Shown here: positions 8,162 to 17,190 of the stretch, piece by piece
How positions within the stretch are numbered: position 1 is the stretch's first letter
How the letters are laid out: each line of letters starts with the position of its first letter
Source of the DNA: Tissierella creatinophila DSM 6911
Lineage (GTDB): Bacteria; Bacillota; Clostridia; Tissierellales; Tissierellaceae
Assembly: GCF_001940565.1 (NCBI RefSeq)
Contig: NZ_LTDM01000010.1
Span: 1-45,778 of the forward strand
Direction: 5' to 3'
DNA length: 45,778 nucleotides
The notes under the pieces: generated by a model
Databases searched by the model: none
The model's input: the letters and a program-made list of their open reading frames with translations, nothing else
What the model was told of the DNA's origin: nothing
Position numbers and translations under genes: made by a program

Positions 8162-9009
8162 TGAATCCAATTCTAAAAAAAGAGTTAAAAATTAAAATGA
8201 GAAGCTGGAAAGTTGTGGCAGTTATGATGATTTATTTATTAGCACTTGGAGGATTGATACTTTTAATGTCGTCCAATATATTTATGGGTTATGGAAGTGG
8301 CTATGGCATAAGACCAGAAGAAATAAGTACTATATTTATATTTATAGTTATGGCACAATTAGGTTTAATCTTGCTTATAGCACCAGCTACTACAGCAAAT
8401 AGCATATCAGGGGAAAGAGAAAGGGGAACTCTAGATTTGCTTATATGTACTAGAATGTCAAGTTTATCGTTGGTAGTAGGAAAACTTTTAGCTTCAATAG
8501 CAGAAGTAGTACTCTTGCTAATAGTATCTATTCCAGTGCTTAGTATTATATTTTTATTTGGAGGGATTTCTTTATCAAATATACTACTTATATTTATATT
8601 TTACGTGATAACTGCCATATTATTTGGTAGTATAGGTATATTTATGTCAAGCTTTTTTAAGAAGACTACTACATCTACTATAATGAGCTATTTTGTAACT
8701 GCATTGTTAGCAGGTGGAACAGTTTTTATAGTTTTAGCTATGGAAGTATTTTATTTTAGACCTAATGGAGTATCAGGGTTTTTAAACTCTTTTCCTAAAA
8801 TATTATATTTAAATCCATTTGTAGTACTTTTAGGTGTGTTAGATAGTTTTATGGGTCAAGGAATGTTAACAGATATATTTGGTCTAAAAGGAAGTACAAA
8901 ACTTATAGTTATAAATATGTTATTTAGTATAATTACATCAATGATATTACTATACTTATCATCTATAAAAATAAATCCTATGAAGGGTTTAAAGTCAAAA
9001 AATAAATAG
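8161..9009 (+). CDS. ABC-2 type permease
   Basis: The 282-residue membrane partner of the upstream ATPase. About six hydrophobic helices are visible, starting with VVAVMMIYLLALGGLILLM. The loop ATTANSISGERERGTLDLLI is the conserved cytoplasmic coupling region of ABC-2 permeases (NatB/GldF-like). It starts within the stop of the ATPase gene and is followed 5 nt later by the next gene. The transport substrate is unknown. Confidence 0.9.
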   Translation: MNPILKKELKIKMRSWKVVAVMMIYLLALGGLILLMSSNIFMGYGSGYGIRPEEISTIFIFIVMAQLGLILLIAPATTANSISGERERGTLDLLICTRMSSLSLVVGKLLASIAEVVLLLIVSIPVLSIIFLFGGISLSNILLIFIFYVITAILFGSIGIFMSSFFKKTTTSTIMSYFVTALLAGGTVFIVLAMEVFYFRPNGVSGFLNSFPKILYLNPFVVLLGVLDSFMGQGMLTDIFGLKGSTKLIVINMLFSIITSMILLYLSSIKINPMKGLKSKNK

Positions 9010-9023
9010 TAAGGATGATAAAA

Positions 9024-10607
9024 ATGATAGATAAAGATATATTAAAACTATTAAGTCCACTTAAAAGAAAATATTATATGACTAAGATAGTAAACTATTT
9101 TATTCATGGAATACATTGCTTTTTTATAGCTTTATTATCCATGATTGTATTATCTAAGATAGTCTCTATTCCATATATAATGAATAAATCTATAAAATTG
9201 TTCATTTTATTAATGATGCTTACAATTATATTTTCAATATATAAAAAACCTAAAGACATAGAACTTGCAAAAGTTATAGATTCATTTGGACTTAAAGAAA
9301 GAGTAGTTACATCTCTTGAAAACTCTGAAGATGATACTGTTTTTTCTTCAATACAAAAGAAGGATACAATAAAACATTTAAAAGATGATAATTTAAAGAA
9401 AAATATAAAAATAAAATATCCTAAAAAAACAATAGTCTCTACAGTAGTAATCATATTTATAACTATTATAATGATAAATATATCTACTCCTTCAGTAAAT
9501 CGAGCAAAAGATATTGAAAGGGACAAACAAATTATAGAAAAAGAAAATGAAGATATAGAAAAAGTAATAAATGAAATTAAAGAAGACAAGGAGTTAACTC
9601 AAACACAGAAAAAGGAAATAGAAAATAAACTGCGAGAACTTAAAAAAACATTAGATAAAAGTAAAAAACTTGAGGATTTGGATAAAGATATTTTAAAAAC
9701 TAAAAAAGAACTTGAAAAATTAAGAGAGAAACTTAAAAATGAAGAGATAGAAAGACTAACAAAAGAATTAGAAAAGATAGATTTAACAAAACAATTAAGC
9801 AAAGAAGTTTTAAACAAAAACAAAGAAAACATATCAAAAGAAATGAAAAATATAGAAGATAAACTTAAAAACATGGATAAAAAAGATTTACAAAAATCCA
9901 TTGAAGATTTAGAGAAAATAGAAAAATCTATAGAAGATGAAGAGATAAAAGAAGCAATTAACTCTTTAGCTAACAGCTTAAATCAAAATATAGATAATTT
10001 ACAAAATAGTAATATAGAGAGTGATTTAGCTAATCTATCAAATTCGTTGAGCGATTCATTAAGTAGCGGAAGTTGTTCTTCTAAATCAGTTTGTAATGGT
10101 ATAAGTAAACTAGAGGGTATGGTTTCAACAGGACAAATGTCAGGTCAAGCAAGTCAAAATGGATCTACTCAAGTTGGTGGCAATGGTACTGGTGGTACTG
10201 GAAGTGGTTCAGGCACTGCTCAAGGTCAAGGTCAGGGTCAGGGCAGTGGAAGTGGTGCGGGTAGCGGCTCCTCAAATGAATCAGGAAATGGGGGCAGTAA
10301 TGGAGGTTTAGGAGGAAATTCTTCTAAAACTCAAAATGACGGTGGAGTAAAGGACTATGAAAAAATCCACGCTCCAAAAAATCAAAGTGGCGAGGGATAT
10401 GACACACAAGTAAGTGGTAGCAAAGGTGAGCAGGGTGATGTAGATAGTACTCAAGTTAAAAAGTTTGGTGATAAAGTTGGAGAAGAAGTTCCATATAATG
10501 AAGTATTAAAGAACTATAAAAAATCAGCATATGAAAAAATAAATACAGAAGATATACCTCCAAAGATGAAAGATGTTGTAAAAAAATACTTTATAGAACT
10601 AGAATAA
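9024..10607 (+). CDS. Membrane-anchored coiled-coil protein with Gly/Ser/Gln-rich segment (DUF4175-like)
   Basis: The start at 9024 fits the AAGGATGAT site better than the ATG at 9015. There are two N-terminal membrane helices (about residues 22-66), one further helix near 130-150, then a long charged coiled coil rich in Lys/Glu (about 155-310). A low-complexity stretch of Gly, Ser and Gln follows (about 350-440). The tail NTEDIPPKMKDVVKKYFIEL resembles the conserved end of DUF4175-type proteins found beside MoxR and vWA genes. It could span the wall or act as a scaffold. The family assignment is tentative and the function unknown. Confidence 0.75.
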   Translation: MIDKDILKLLSPLKRKYYMTKIVNYFIHGIHCFFIALLSMIVLSKIVSIPYIMNKSIKLFILLMMLTIIFSIYKKPKDIELAKVIDSFGLKERVVTSLENSEDDTVFSSIQKKDTIKHLKDDNLKKNIKIKYPKKTIVSTVVIIFITIIMINISTPSVNRAKDIERDKQIIEKENEDIEKVINEIKEDKELTQTQKKEIENKLRELKKTLDKSKKLEDLDKDILKTKKELEKLREKLKNEEIERLTKELEKIDLTKQLSKEVLNKNKENISKEMKNIEDKLKNMDKKDLQKSIEDLEKIEKSIEDEEIKEAINSLANSLNQNIDNLQNSNIESDLANLSNSLSDSLSSGSCSSKSVCNGISKLEGMVSTGQMSGQASQNGSTQVGGNGTGGTGSGSGTAQGQGQGQGSGSGAGSGSSNESGNGGSNGGLGGNSSKTQNDGGVKDYEKIHAPKNQSGEGYDTQVSGSKGEQGDVDSTQVKKFGDKVGEEVPYNEVLKNYKKSAYEKINTEDIPPKMKDVVKKYFIELE

Positions 10608-10639
10608 ACATACAAACTAAGTAAAGGTGTGATAGTTTC

Positions 10640-11623
10640 ATGGATATAAATGAAAAAGATATAGAGGGTTTTAAGGAAAGTTTTTTAGAAATAAAAAATG
10701 AAATTGGTAAAGCAATAATTGGTCAAGAGGATATAATAGAACAAGTTTTAATAGCTATATTATGTGAAGGAAATGTACTACTAGAGGGTGTTCCAGGTCT
10801 TGGTAAAACTCAGCTAGTTAAAACAATAGGAAGAGTTTTAGATCTAGATTTTTCAAGAATTCAATTTACACCAGACTTGATGCCAGCAGATGTTGTTGGA
10901 ACTAATATTGTAAGTCATGATGAAAATGGGAAAACAGAGTTATCATTTCAAAAGGGACCTATATTTAGCAATATAGTACTTGCAGATGAAATAAATAGAG
11001 CCACACCAAAAACTCAAAGTGCTATGCTTGAAGCTATGCAAGAGAAAACTGTAACAGTAGGAAACAACACTTATAGTTTAACCAAACCCTTTTTTGTAAT
11101 GGCAACTCAAAATCCAATAGAAATGGAAGGAACATACCCTCTTCCAGAAGCGCAGATGGATAGATTTATATTTAAATTAAATTTAGAGTTTCCAAACTTA
11201 AATGAATTGACAAAGATAGTTGAAATAACTACAGGAATAGATACAGATAATTTAGAAAAAGTAACGAGTGGAGAAAAACTTATATCTATGTCAAATATAG
11301 CTAAAAATATCCCAATAGCAACATCAGTTATAAACTATGCTATGAAGCTTATATTATCAACTCATCCTGAAAATGAAAGCTCACCAGAGATAACTAAAAA
11401 ATATATAAGATATGGGTCAAGTCCAAGAGGTGCACAGGCCATAGTAAAAGGTGCTAGAGTTAAAGCACTTATAGAGGGAAGATATAATGTTAGTTATGAT
11501 GATATAAAATATATGGCATATCCAGTTTTAAGACATAGAGTTGTTTTAAACTTTGATGCTATTTCTGAGAATATAACTCCTGATGATTATATAAAAGAGG
11601 TCATAGATAATTTAGAATTATAA
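10640..11623 (+). CDS. MoxR-family AAA+ ATPase
   Basis: A chaperone-like AAA+ ATPase of 327 residues. Walker A is GVPGLGKT (50-57), Walker B is IVLADEINRA (near 112-121), and sensor 1 is MATQNPIEMEGTYPL. MoxR proteins typically remodel or load metal onto vWA-domain partners encoded next to them. Here a DUF58 gene and two vWA genes follow directly. The start follows AAAGGTGTGAT. The target protein is not known. Confidence 0.95.
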   Translation: MDINEKDIEGFKESFLEIKNEIGKAIIGQEDIIEQVLIAILCEGNVLLEGVPGLGKTQLVKTIGRVLDLDFSRIQFTPDLMPADVVGTNIVSHDENGKTELSFQKGPIFSNIVLADEINRATPKTQSAMLEAMQEKTVTVGNNTYSLTKPFFVMATQNPIEMEGTYPLPEAQMDRFIFKLNLEFPNLNELTKIVEITTGIDTDNLEKVTSGEKLISMSNIAKNIPIATSVINYAMKLILSTHPENESSPEITKKYIRYGSSPRGAQAIVKGARVKALIEGRYNVSYDDIKYMAYPVLRHRVVLNFDAISENITPDDYIKEVIDNLEL

Positions 11624-11653
11624 AAGATGAAACAATAAAAAAGGACTGATACT

Positions 11654-12520
11654 ATGAGTCAAAATCTAATAGATAGTAAATTAATAAAAAAACTAGAAAG
11701 ACTAAGCTTAAATTCAAATTTAGTATTGGATAAAGGCTTTATGGGTGGAAGAAAGTCAAAGAGTAAAGGCTCTTCAGTAGAATTTTCTGATTTTAGGGAG
11801 TATACAGAAGGCGATGACTTTAGGAAAATTGACTGGAATGCCTATGCTAGATTTGAAAAACTTTTTATAAAACTATTTACCGAAGAAAGGGAAGCTAGTG
11901 TAAATATATTTATAGATACAACAAAATCTATGGACTATGGCAATCCTAAAAAGTCATTTATAGCTAGCCAGATTGCTGCTGTAATAGGCTATGTAAGTAT
12001 ATTAAACATGGATAGAGTTTCTATATATACCACAAAAGAAAGTAGATTAGATTATATAGAAAATATAAATGGGAAAAACTTATTTAGAAAACTAGTAAAC
12101 TATATAGAAACTCTATCATTTAAAGAAACAAAAGATATGTTTGAGCTTATAAACAAAAGACCTTTTAAAAAAGGCATATCAGTTATAATCTCGGATATGT
12201 TTACAGATAATTTTGAAACCGCAATAAAATATCTTTCCTATATGAATCAAAATATTATAGTAATCCATACCCTAAGCAAAGAAGAGTTAAAACCTAAATA
12301 TGTTGGTGATATAAGGTTTATAGATAGTGAAACTAAAGAAGGTAAGGACGTAACCATTACCCTAGAAACATTGGTAGCATATGAAAAAACATTAGATAGC
12401 TTTTTATCTAATATAAAAGAAACTTGTACAAAATATGGATGTTTCTATAGTCTTATAGAAAATGATGATATAGAAGAAATTATATTTAATAATTTAATAA
12501 ATACTGGGATATTGAGGTGA
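11654..12520 (+). CDS. DUF58-domain protein
   Basis: 288 residues with the DUF58 hallmark FREYTEGDDFRKIDWNAYAR (about residues 48-67) and a vWA-like core whose metal site is represented by NIFIDTTKSMDYG. Soluble, with no membrane helices. DUF58 proteins almost always pair with MoxR ATPases and are thought to act as adaptor partners. It lies 30 nt after moxR and ends in TGA 4 nt before the next ATG, showing UGA is a real stop in this genome. Confidence 0.93.
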   Translation: MSQNLIDSKLIKKLERLSLNSNLVLDKGFMGGRKSKSKGSSVEFSDFREYTEGDDFRKIDWNAYARFEKLFIKLFTEEREASVNIFIDTTKSMDYGNPKKSFIASQIAAVIGYVSILNMDRVSIYTTKESRLDYIENINGKNLFRKLVNYIETLSFKETKDMFELINKRPFKKGISVIISDMFTDNFETAIKYLSYMNQNIIVIHTLSKEELKPKYVGDIRFIDSETKEGKDVTITLETLVAYEKTLDSFLSNIKETCTKYGCFYSLIENDDIEEIIFNNLINTGILR

Positions 12521-12524
12521 TCTA

Positions 12525-14318
12525 ATGAGTTTTTATTCTCCACTATACCTAATATTGATATTAGGATTAATACCTTTAATACTCATGTATTTACTAAAAA
12601 AAGAACATGAGGATATAGTATTATCTAGTAACTATCTATGGGATAAAATGCTAAGAGATATGGAAGCTAATAAACCTTGGCAAAAGTTAAGAAATAATCT
12701 ACTACTCATTTTGCAGATAATTTTATTTACATTGATAGTGCTAGCATTAGCAAGACCACAGATATTTAAAGGCAGTATAAATAGCGATAATTTGATAATA
12801 GTCTTAGATAAATCAGCTAGTATGAAAAATAAAGATATAAATGGAATTACTAGATTTGAGAAAGCTAAAGAAGAGATAGAAGATTTAATAAAAAGTACTA
12901 AAGCCAACACCAAAACAACACTTATCTCTATGGACAATAAACCTAATATATTGATAAGTAACTCTAGAGACAAAAGTGTTTTAAAGAAAAAATTAAACGA
13001 GATAGTTGTAAATGACAGTAGCGACAATATAAAAGATACATTGTCTATTGTAAAAGCTTTGATCAAAGATACTGATAATTACGATCTAGTATTTTTTACA
13101 GATAAAGAAATAGATACTGATATAGATAATTTAAAAGTAAATAAAATAAATGAAAAAGAAACCAATATAAGCTTAGATAATATGTCTTACTCTAAAAACG
13201 ATAAAAATATAACTGCATTGACTACAGTTACTAATCATTCTAATAGAGAACAAAGTTTTGATATATCTATTTATGGTGACGATCAAATATTAGATGTTCA
13301 AGAAGTAAAATTAAAAGCTAAGGAGAGTAGGGATATATATTTTGATAATGTAAATAAAAATACAAATGTATTAAAAGCAGAAATAGATATAGAAGACTCT
13401 TTAGATGTTGATAATAGTAGATACTTAGTTATAAATAGTGATCCTATAAAGAAGGTATTGATAGTATCTGAAAAAGGAAATATATTTTTAGAAAAAGCTA
13501 TAGGAATTAATGAAAATATAGAAGTATATAAATCAAATGAAAAGCTGCCAAATGATTTAAAAGGATACGATGTATATATTTTTGACGGTAAAGTTCCAAA
13601 AGACATTCCTAAAGATGGAAATATAGTGATGTTTAATCCAAATAATAATAATTTATTTAATGTTTCAAATGGTGATAAAAACGGAGAAATAAAACTAATA
13701 AACGATGAATTGTTTAAATATGTAAATTTAGACTTTTACATAGATAAAACAAATGTTATAGAAAAAACAAACTGGCTAAGACCTATATTAACCTTAAATG
13801 ATAAACCAGTTATAGCAAAAGGGATAAGAGATAATCAAAAAATGGTAGTAGTGGGATTTGATATTCGAAATACTGACTTGCCACTTAAAATTGATTTTCC
13901 CATCTTTATTCAAAATATATTAGACTATACTTTAAATATTAATACACAAGAAAAGGTAGAAGTATTAGCAGGAGAAAATATAGATATAAATATACTTCCT
14001 AAATCAAAACAAGTAAATATCATAAATCCAAAAGGAGAAAAACAAAAGATAACAAGTCCATCATATTCAAATACATCCTATAAAGGAGTATATACTATAG
14101 AACAAGTGACAGATGATGAGACTTTAAAGAGTTACTTTGTATCAAATATAGATACCTCAAAAGAATCAATAGATATAAAAGAAACACATGAAGGAAATCT
14201 TGTAAAAAATGACAATCAATATAAGGTTAGAACAGGTAAGGACATTAGAAATCTTATTTTAATACTAGCCTTAATAGTTATAAGTTTGGAGTGGGTGGTG
14301 TATAATCGTGGCTATTGA
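12525..14318 (+). CDS. BatA-like membrane protein with vWA domain
   Basis: 597 residues. The N-terminus (MSFYSPLYLILILGLIPLIL) and a second helix near 60-80 make up the aerotolerance-regulator N-terminal module, ending LALARPQ. A vWA domain with an intact metal-site motif, DKSASM (near residue 94), follows, then a long outer domain and a last helix at the C-terminus. The start follows GAGGTGATCT. Its 3' end overlaps the next gene by 11 bases. BatA-type proteins act in envelope stress or surface assembly in other bacteria; the role here is inferred only from the cluster. Confidence 0.88.
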   Translation: MSFYSPLYLILILGLIPLILMYLLKKEHEDIVLSSNYLWDKMLRDMEANKPWQKLRNNLLLILQIILFTLIVLALARPQIFKGSINSDNLIIVLDKSASMKNKDINGITRFEKAKEEIEDLIKSTKANTKTTLISMDNKPNILISNSRDKSVLKKKLNEIVVNDSSDNIKDTLSIVKALIKDTDNYDLVFFTDKEIDTDIDNLKVNKINEKETNISLDNMSYSKNDKNITALTTVTNHSNREQSFDISIYGDDQILDVQEVKLKAKESRDIYFDNVNKNTNVLKAEIDIEDSLDVDNSRYLVINSDPIKKVLIVSEKGNIFLEKAIGINENIEVYKSNEKLPNDLKGYDVYIFDGKVPKDIPKDGNIVMFNPNNNNLFNVSNGDKNGEIKLINDELFKYVNLDFYIDKTNVIEKTNWLRPILTLNDKPVIAKGIRDNQKMVVVGFDIRNTDLPLKIDFPIFIQNILDYTLNINTQEKVEVLAGENIDINILPKSKQVNIINPKGEKQKITSPSYSNTSYKGVYTIEQVTDDETLKSYFVSNIDTSKESIDIKETHEGNLVKNDNQYKVRTGKDIRNLILILALIVISLEWVVYNRGY

Positions 14319-17076
14319 TTTTATTAATAAAAGTTTATTGATATTATTACCTATTGCTCTATTTATAGTGTTTTATTTTAAAGATGGCTTAAATAGACTA
14401 AATGATAGAAGAAAAAAAGCAGTATTGATCTTGAGAGTTTTAATAGTTACATTTATAGTTCTATCTATAGCAGGTATTAGCATTAAAAAATATACGAAAG
14501 AAATATCTACAATATTTCTAGTTGATTTATCAGAAAGTGCTAGGGATAGTAGAGAAAAATTTAAAGAGTTTATAGAAAACTCATCTGAGAAAAAATCTGA
14601 CAACGACAAAATAGGTATAGTGACATTTGGTCAAGAAACGGAAGTTGAAGCTTCACTTAAAGATGAGATAAAAAATGGAGAATTTCAAACAAAGATAAAC
14701 GGAAGATTTACAGATATAGAAAATGCACTAAAAGTTTCTAGAGGATTATTACCAGATGATAGTATGAAAAGAATAGTTTTAATGACTGATGGATATGAAA
14801 ACTTAGGAGATAGTCTATTAGAATCAGAACTTATAAAGAGTAACAATATAGATTTTAAAGTATTAAACTTAGAACAAGAGCAAAAAGAAGAAGTTCAAAT
14901 AGACAAAATAGATATACCAAAAAGGCTCTATGAAAATCAAAGTTTTGATGTTGCAATTAGTATCTCCAGTAATGTAAAGACTAATGGAGTAATCACACTA
15001 TATTCAGATGGTAAAGTCGTAGGAGAAAGAAATGTAAATGTAGAAAAAGGTGTAAATAGATTTATATTTAAAGACACAGCTCTAAACGGAGGGTTTAGAA
15101 CTTATAAAGCCATCGTAGATACTAAAAATGACACTATAACACAAAATAATGAGTATTCAACTTTTGGACAAGTCGAAGGTAGTGCCAATGTATTATTAAT
15201 AGATGGAGAAGAAAATGGCGGAAGAGAACTTGAAAAGATACTTAAAGCTTCGAACATAGGCGTAGATTATATAAAAGATAAAGAAGTGCCAAGAAACATA
15301 TCCACTATTTCAAAATACAAATCTATAATAATGAGTGATGTATCTTTAGAAAATATAAATAATGAGTTTGTAAACTCATTAAGCAAATATGTAAAAGATT
15401 ATGGTGGTGGACTAGTAGTAACAGGTGGAGAAAATAGTTATGCACTTGGAGGATATTATCAAACTCCTTTAGAAGAAATGTTGCCAGTTGATATGGAAAT
15501 GAAGGTAAAGGGAGAAGTTCCAAGTCTTGGTCTAGTCCTTGTAATAGATAAATCTGGAAGTATGGAAGGCGGCCAAGGTGGATCAAGTAAGATTGAAGTA
15601 GCAAAAGATGCTGCTATAAAGGCAGTTAATTCCTTAAAATCTAAAGATAAAATAGGTGTAGTAGCTTTTGATGGAAATGCACAATGGGTAGTAGAACTGG
15701 AGGAAAATCAAAAGAAAGAAGACATAATAGCTGATATAGGGTCTATAAGGGCAGCAGGTGGAACTAGTATATTACCAGCTCTTAATCAGGCATATCAAGG
15801 GTTAAAAGATACAAATACAAAATTAAAACATATTATACTTTTAACAGATGGGCAAGCAGAAAGATATGGATATGACACTCTAATAGAAAAGATGAAAGAA
15901 GAAAATATAACTATATCTACAGTAGCAGTTGGAAGTGACTCAGACACTAGGCTACTTGAAAATATAGCCGATGATGGAAAAGGCAGATACTATTTTGTAG
16001 ATGAATATGATTCTATACCAAAGATATTTACTAAAGAAACTTTTTTAGCGTCAAAATCATATATAAATAATGAAACTTTTACTCCAGTGGTAGGTTCATA
16101 TAATGATATAATAAATCCATTTTCAGAAGGAATTCCCAGTGTGGATGGATATATAGGTGCAACAAACAAAGAAAGAGCAGAGAAAATACTCATAACTGAT
16201 AAAGGAGACCCTCTACTATCCACATGGCAGTATGGACTTGGCAGAACTGTAGCTTGGACATCGGATGTCAATGGAAAATGGACATCTAGCTATTTACAAA
16301 CTCCAGAAGGAATAGAATTTTTTAAAAACATAGTACAGTGGACATTTCCTAGAATATATGAAGAGGATATAATAGTAGAAACTAATTCTATGGGAAATAG
16401 AGAAGAGATAATAGTAAAAAACAATGGCAATCTTAACAAAGAACTTAAAACTAAGGCAAATATAATCACTCCTGATTTAGAAACTATAAATTTGGATTTG
16501 AAAACCACTAAACCAGGAGAATTTAAGGAAAGTTTTAAAGCGGATAAAAATGGAGTTTATCTCCTAAAAATCAATCAATATAAAGAAGATAAACTCATCA
16601 ATTCAACTAATTATGCAACAAGTATAAACTATTCCAATGAATACAATATAAATAACAATCAAAATAAATTAAATACATTGGTAGACGAGTCAAATGGAAT
16701 GTTTATAAATAGTCCAGATGAAGTTTTTAAAGGTGATATAGAAAAGGTTTATGGAACAAGAGATCTATCACAGATACTACTATTTTTATCACTAATACTT
16801 ATACTTCTAGATATAGCACTAAGAAGACTTAATATAAGGTTTAAAAAAATGGAGATATTAGAAGAAAATATAATAAAATATTCCAAGAATATTAAGCTTA
16901 AAAAACATAAAGATAAACTTAAAGTTAAAACGGAAACTAAAAACAAAAAAAGTAAAGACCCTATAAACATTTCAAAAAAAGATGATGAAACTGGAGATAG
17001 TAAAGATAATCCAGAAAAACCGCAAAACAATTTAGATACATCAAGACTTTTAAAAGCAAAGGACAAGAAGAAGTAG
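14308..17076 (+). CDS. Large membrane protein with two vWA domains and a GATase-like domain
   Basis: 922 residues, GTG start with GGGTGGTG upstream inside the previous gene. Order: two helices (about 8-25 and 38-58), a first vWA domain with DLSES (near 72), a linker, a GATase-1-like domain (about 290-395), a second vWA domain with DKSGSM (near 413), a further outer region, a C-terminal helix (about 820-838) and a highly charged Lys-rich cytoplasmic tail. Both metal-site motifs fit DxSxS. It is the last gene of the operon; I see no terminator after it. The likely role is a surface-exposed partner of the MoxR/DUF58 pair. Function unknown. Confidence 0.88.
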   Translation: MAIDFINKSLLILLPIALFIVFYFKDGLNRLNDRRKKAVLILRVLIVTFIVLSIAGISIKKYTKEISTIFLVDLSESARDSREKFKEFIENSSEKKSDNDKIGIVTFGQETEVEASLKDEIKNGEFQTKINGRFTDIENALKVSRGLLPDDSMKRIVLMTDGYENLGDSLLESELIKSNNIDFKVLNLEQEQKEEVQIDKIDIPKRLYENQSFDVAISISSNVKTNGVITLYSDGKVVGERNVNVEKGVNRFIFKDTALNGGFRTYKAIVDTKNDTITQNNEYSTFGQVEGSANVLLIDGEENGGRELEKILKASNIGVDYIKDKEVPRNISTISKYKSIIMSDVSLENINNEFVNSLSKYVKDYGGGLVVTGGENSYALGGYYQTPLEEMLPVDMEMKVKGEVPSLGLVLVIDKSGSMEGGQGGSSKIEVAKDAAIKAVNSLKSKDKIGVVAFDGNAQWVVELEENQKKEDIIADIGSIRAAGGTSILPALNQAYQGLKDTNTKLKHIILLTDGQAERYGYDTLIEKMKEENITISTVAVGSDSDTRLLENIADDGKGRYYFVDEYDSIPKIFTKETFLASKSYINNETFTPVVGSYNDIINPFSEGIPSVDGYIGATNKERAEKILITDKGDPLLSTWQYGLGRTVAWTSDVNGKWTSSYLQTPEGIEFFKNIVQWTFPRIYEEDIIVETNSMGNREEIIVKNNGNLNKELKTKANIITPDLETINLDLKTTKPGEFKESFKADKNGVYLLKINQYKEDKLINSTNYATSINYSNEYNINNNQNKLNTLVDESNGMFINSPDEVFKGDIEKVYGTRDLSQILLFLSLILILLDIALRRLNIRFKKMEILEENIIKYSKNIKLKKHKDKLKVKTETKNKKSKDPINISKKDDETGDSKDNPEKPQNNLDTSRLLKAKDKKK

Positions 17077-17190
17077 GGTGGCTATAGCACAAAAAGCATT
17101 GCTAAGCTTATATTGTTATGTTATTATTATATTGGTATGTACAACTATACTGCATTACAAAAGTTTAACATTAAATTTGAGAGGTGAAAG

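Noticed and set aside
9104-9589. 161-codon minus-strand ORF opposite the coiled-coil gene
   Set aside because: Ser/Ile/Phe-rich mirror of Lys/Glu/Asn codons in AT-rich DNA; typical shadow.
17077-17190. Terminator after the vWA operon
   Set aside because: Only weak pairing (GGCTATAGC with GCTAAGC) and no T run; not supported.
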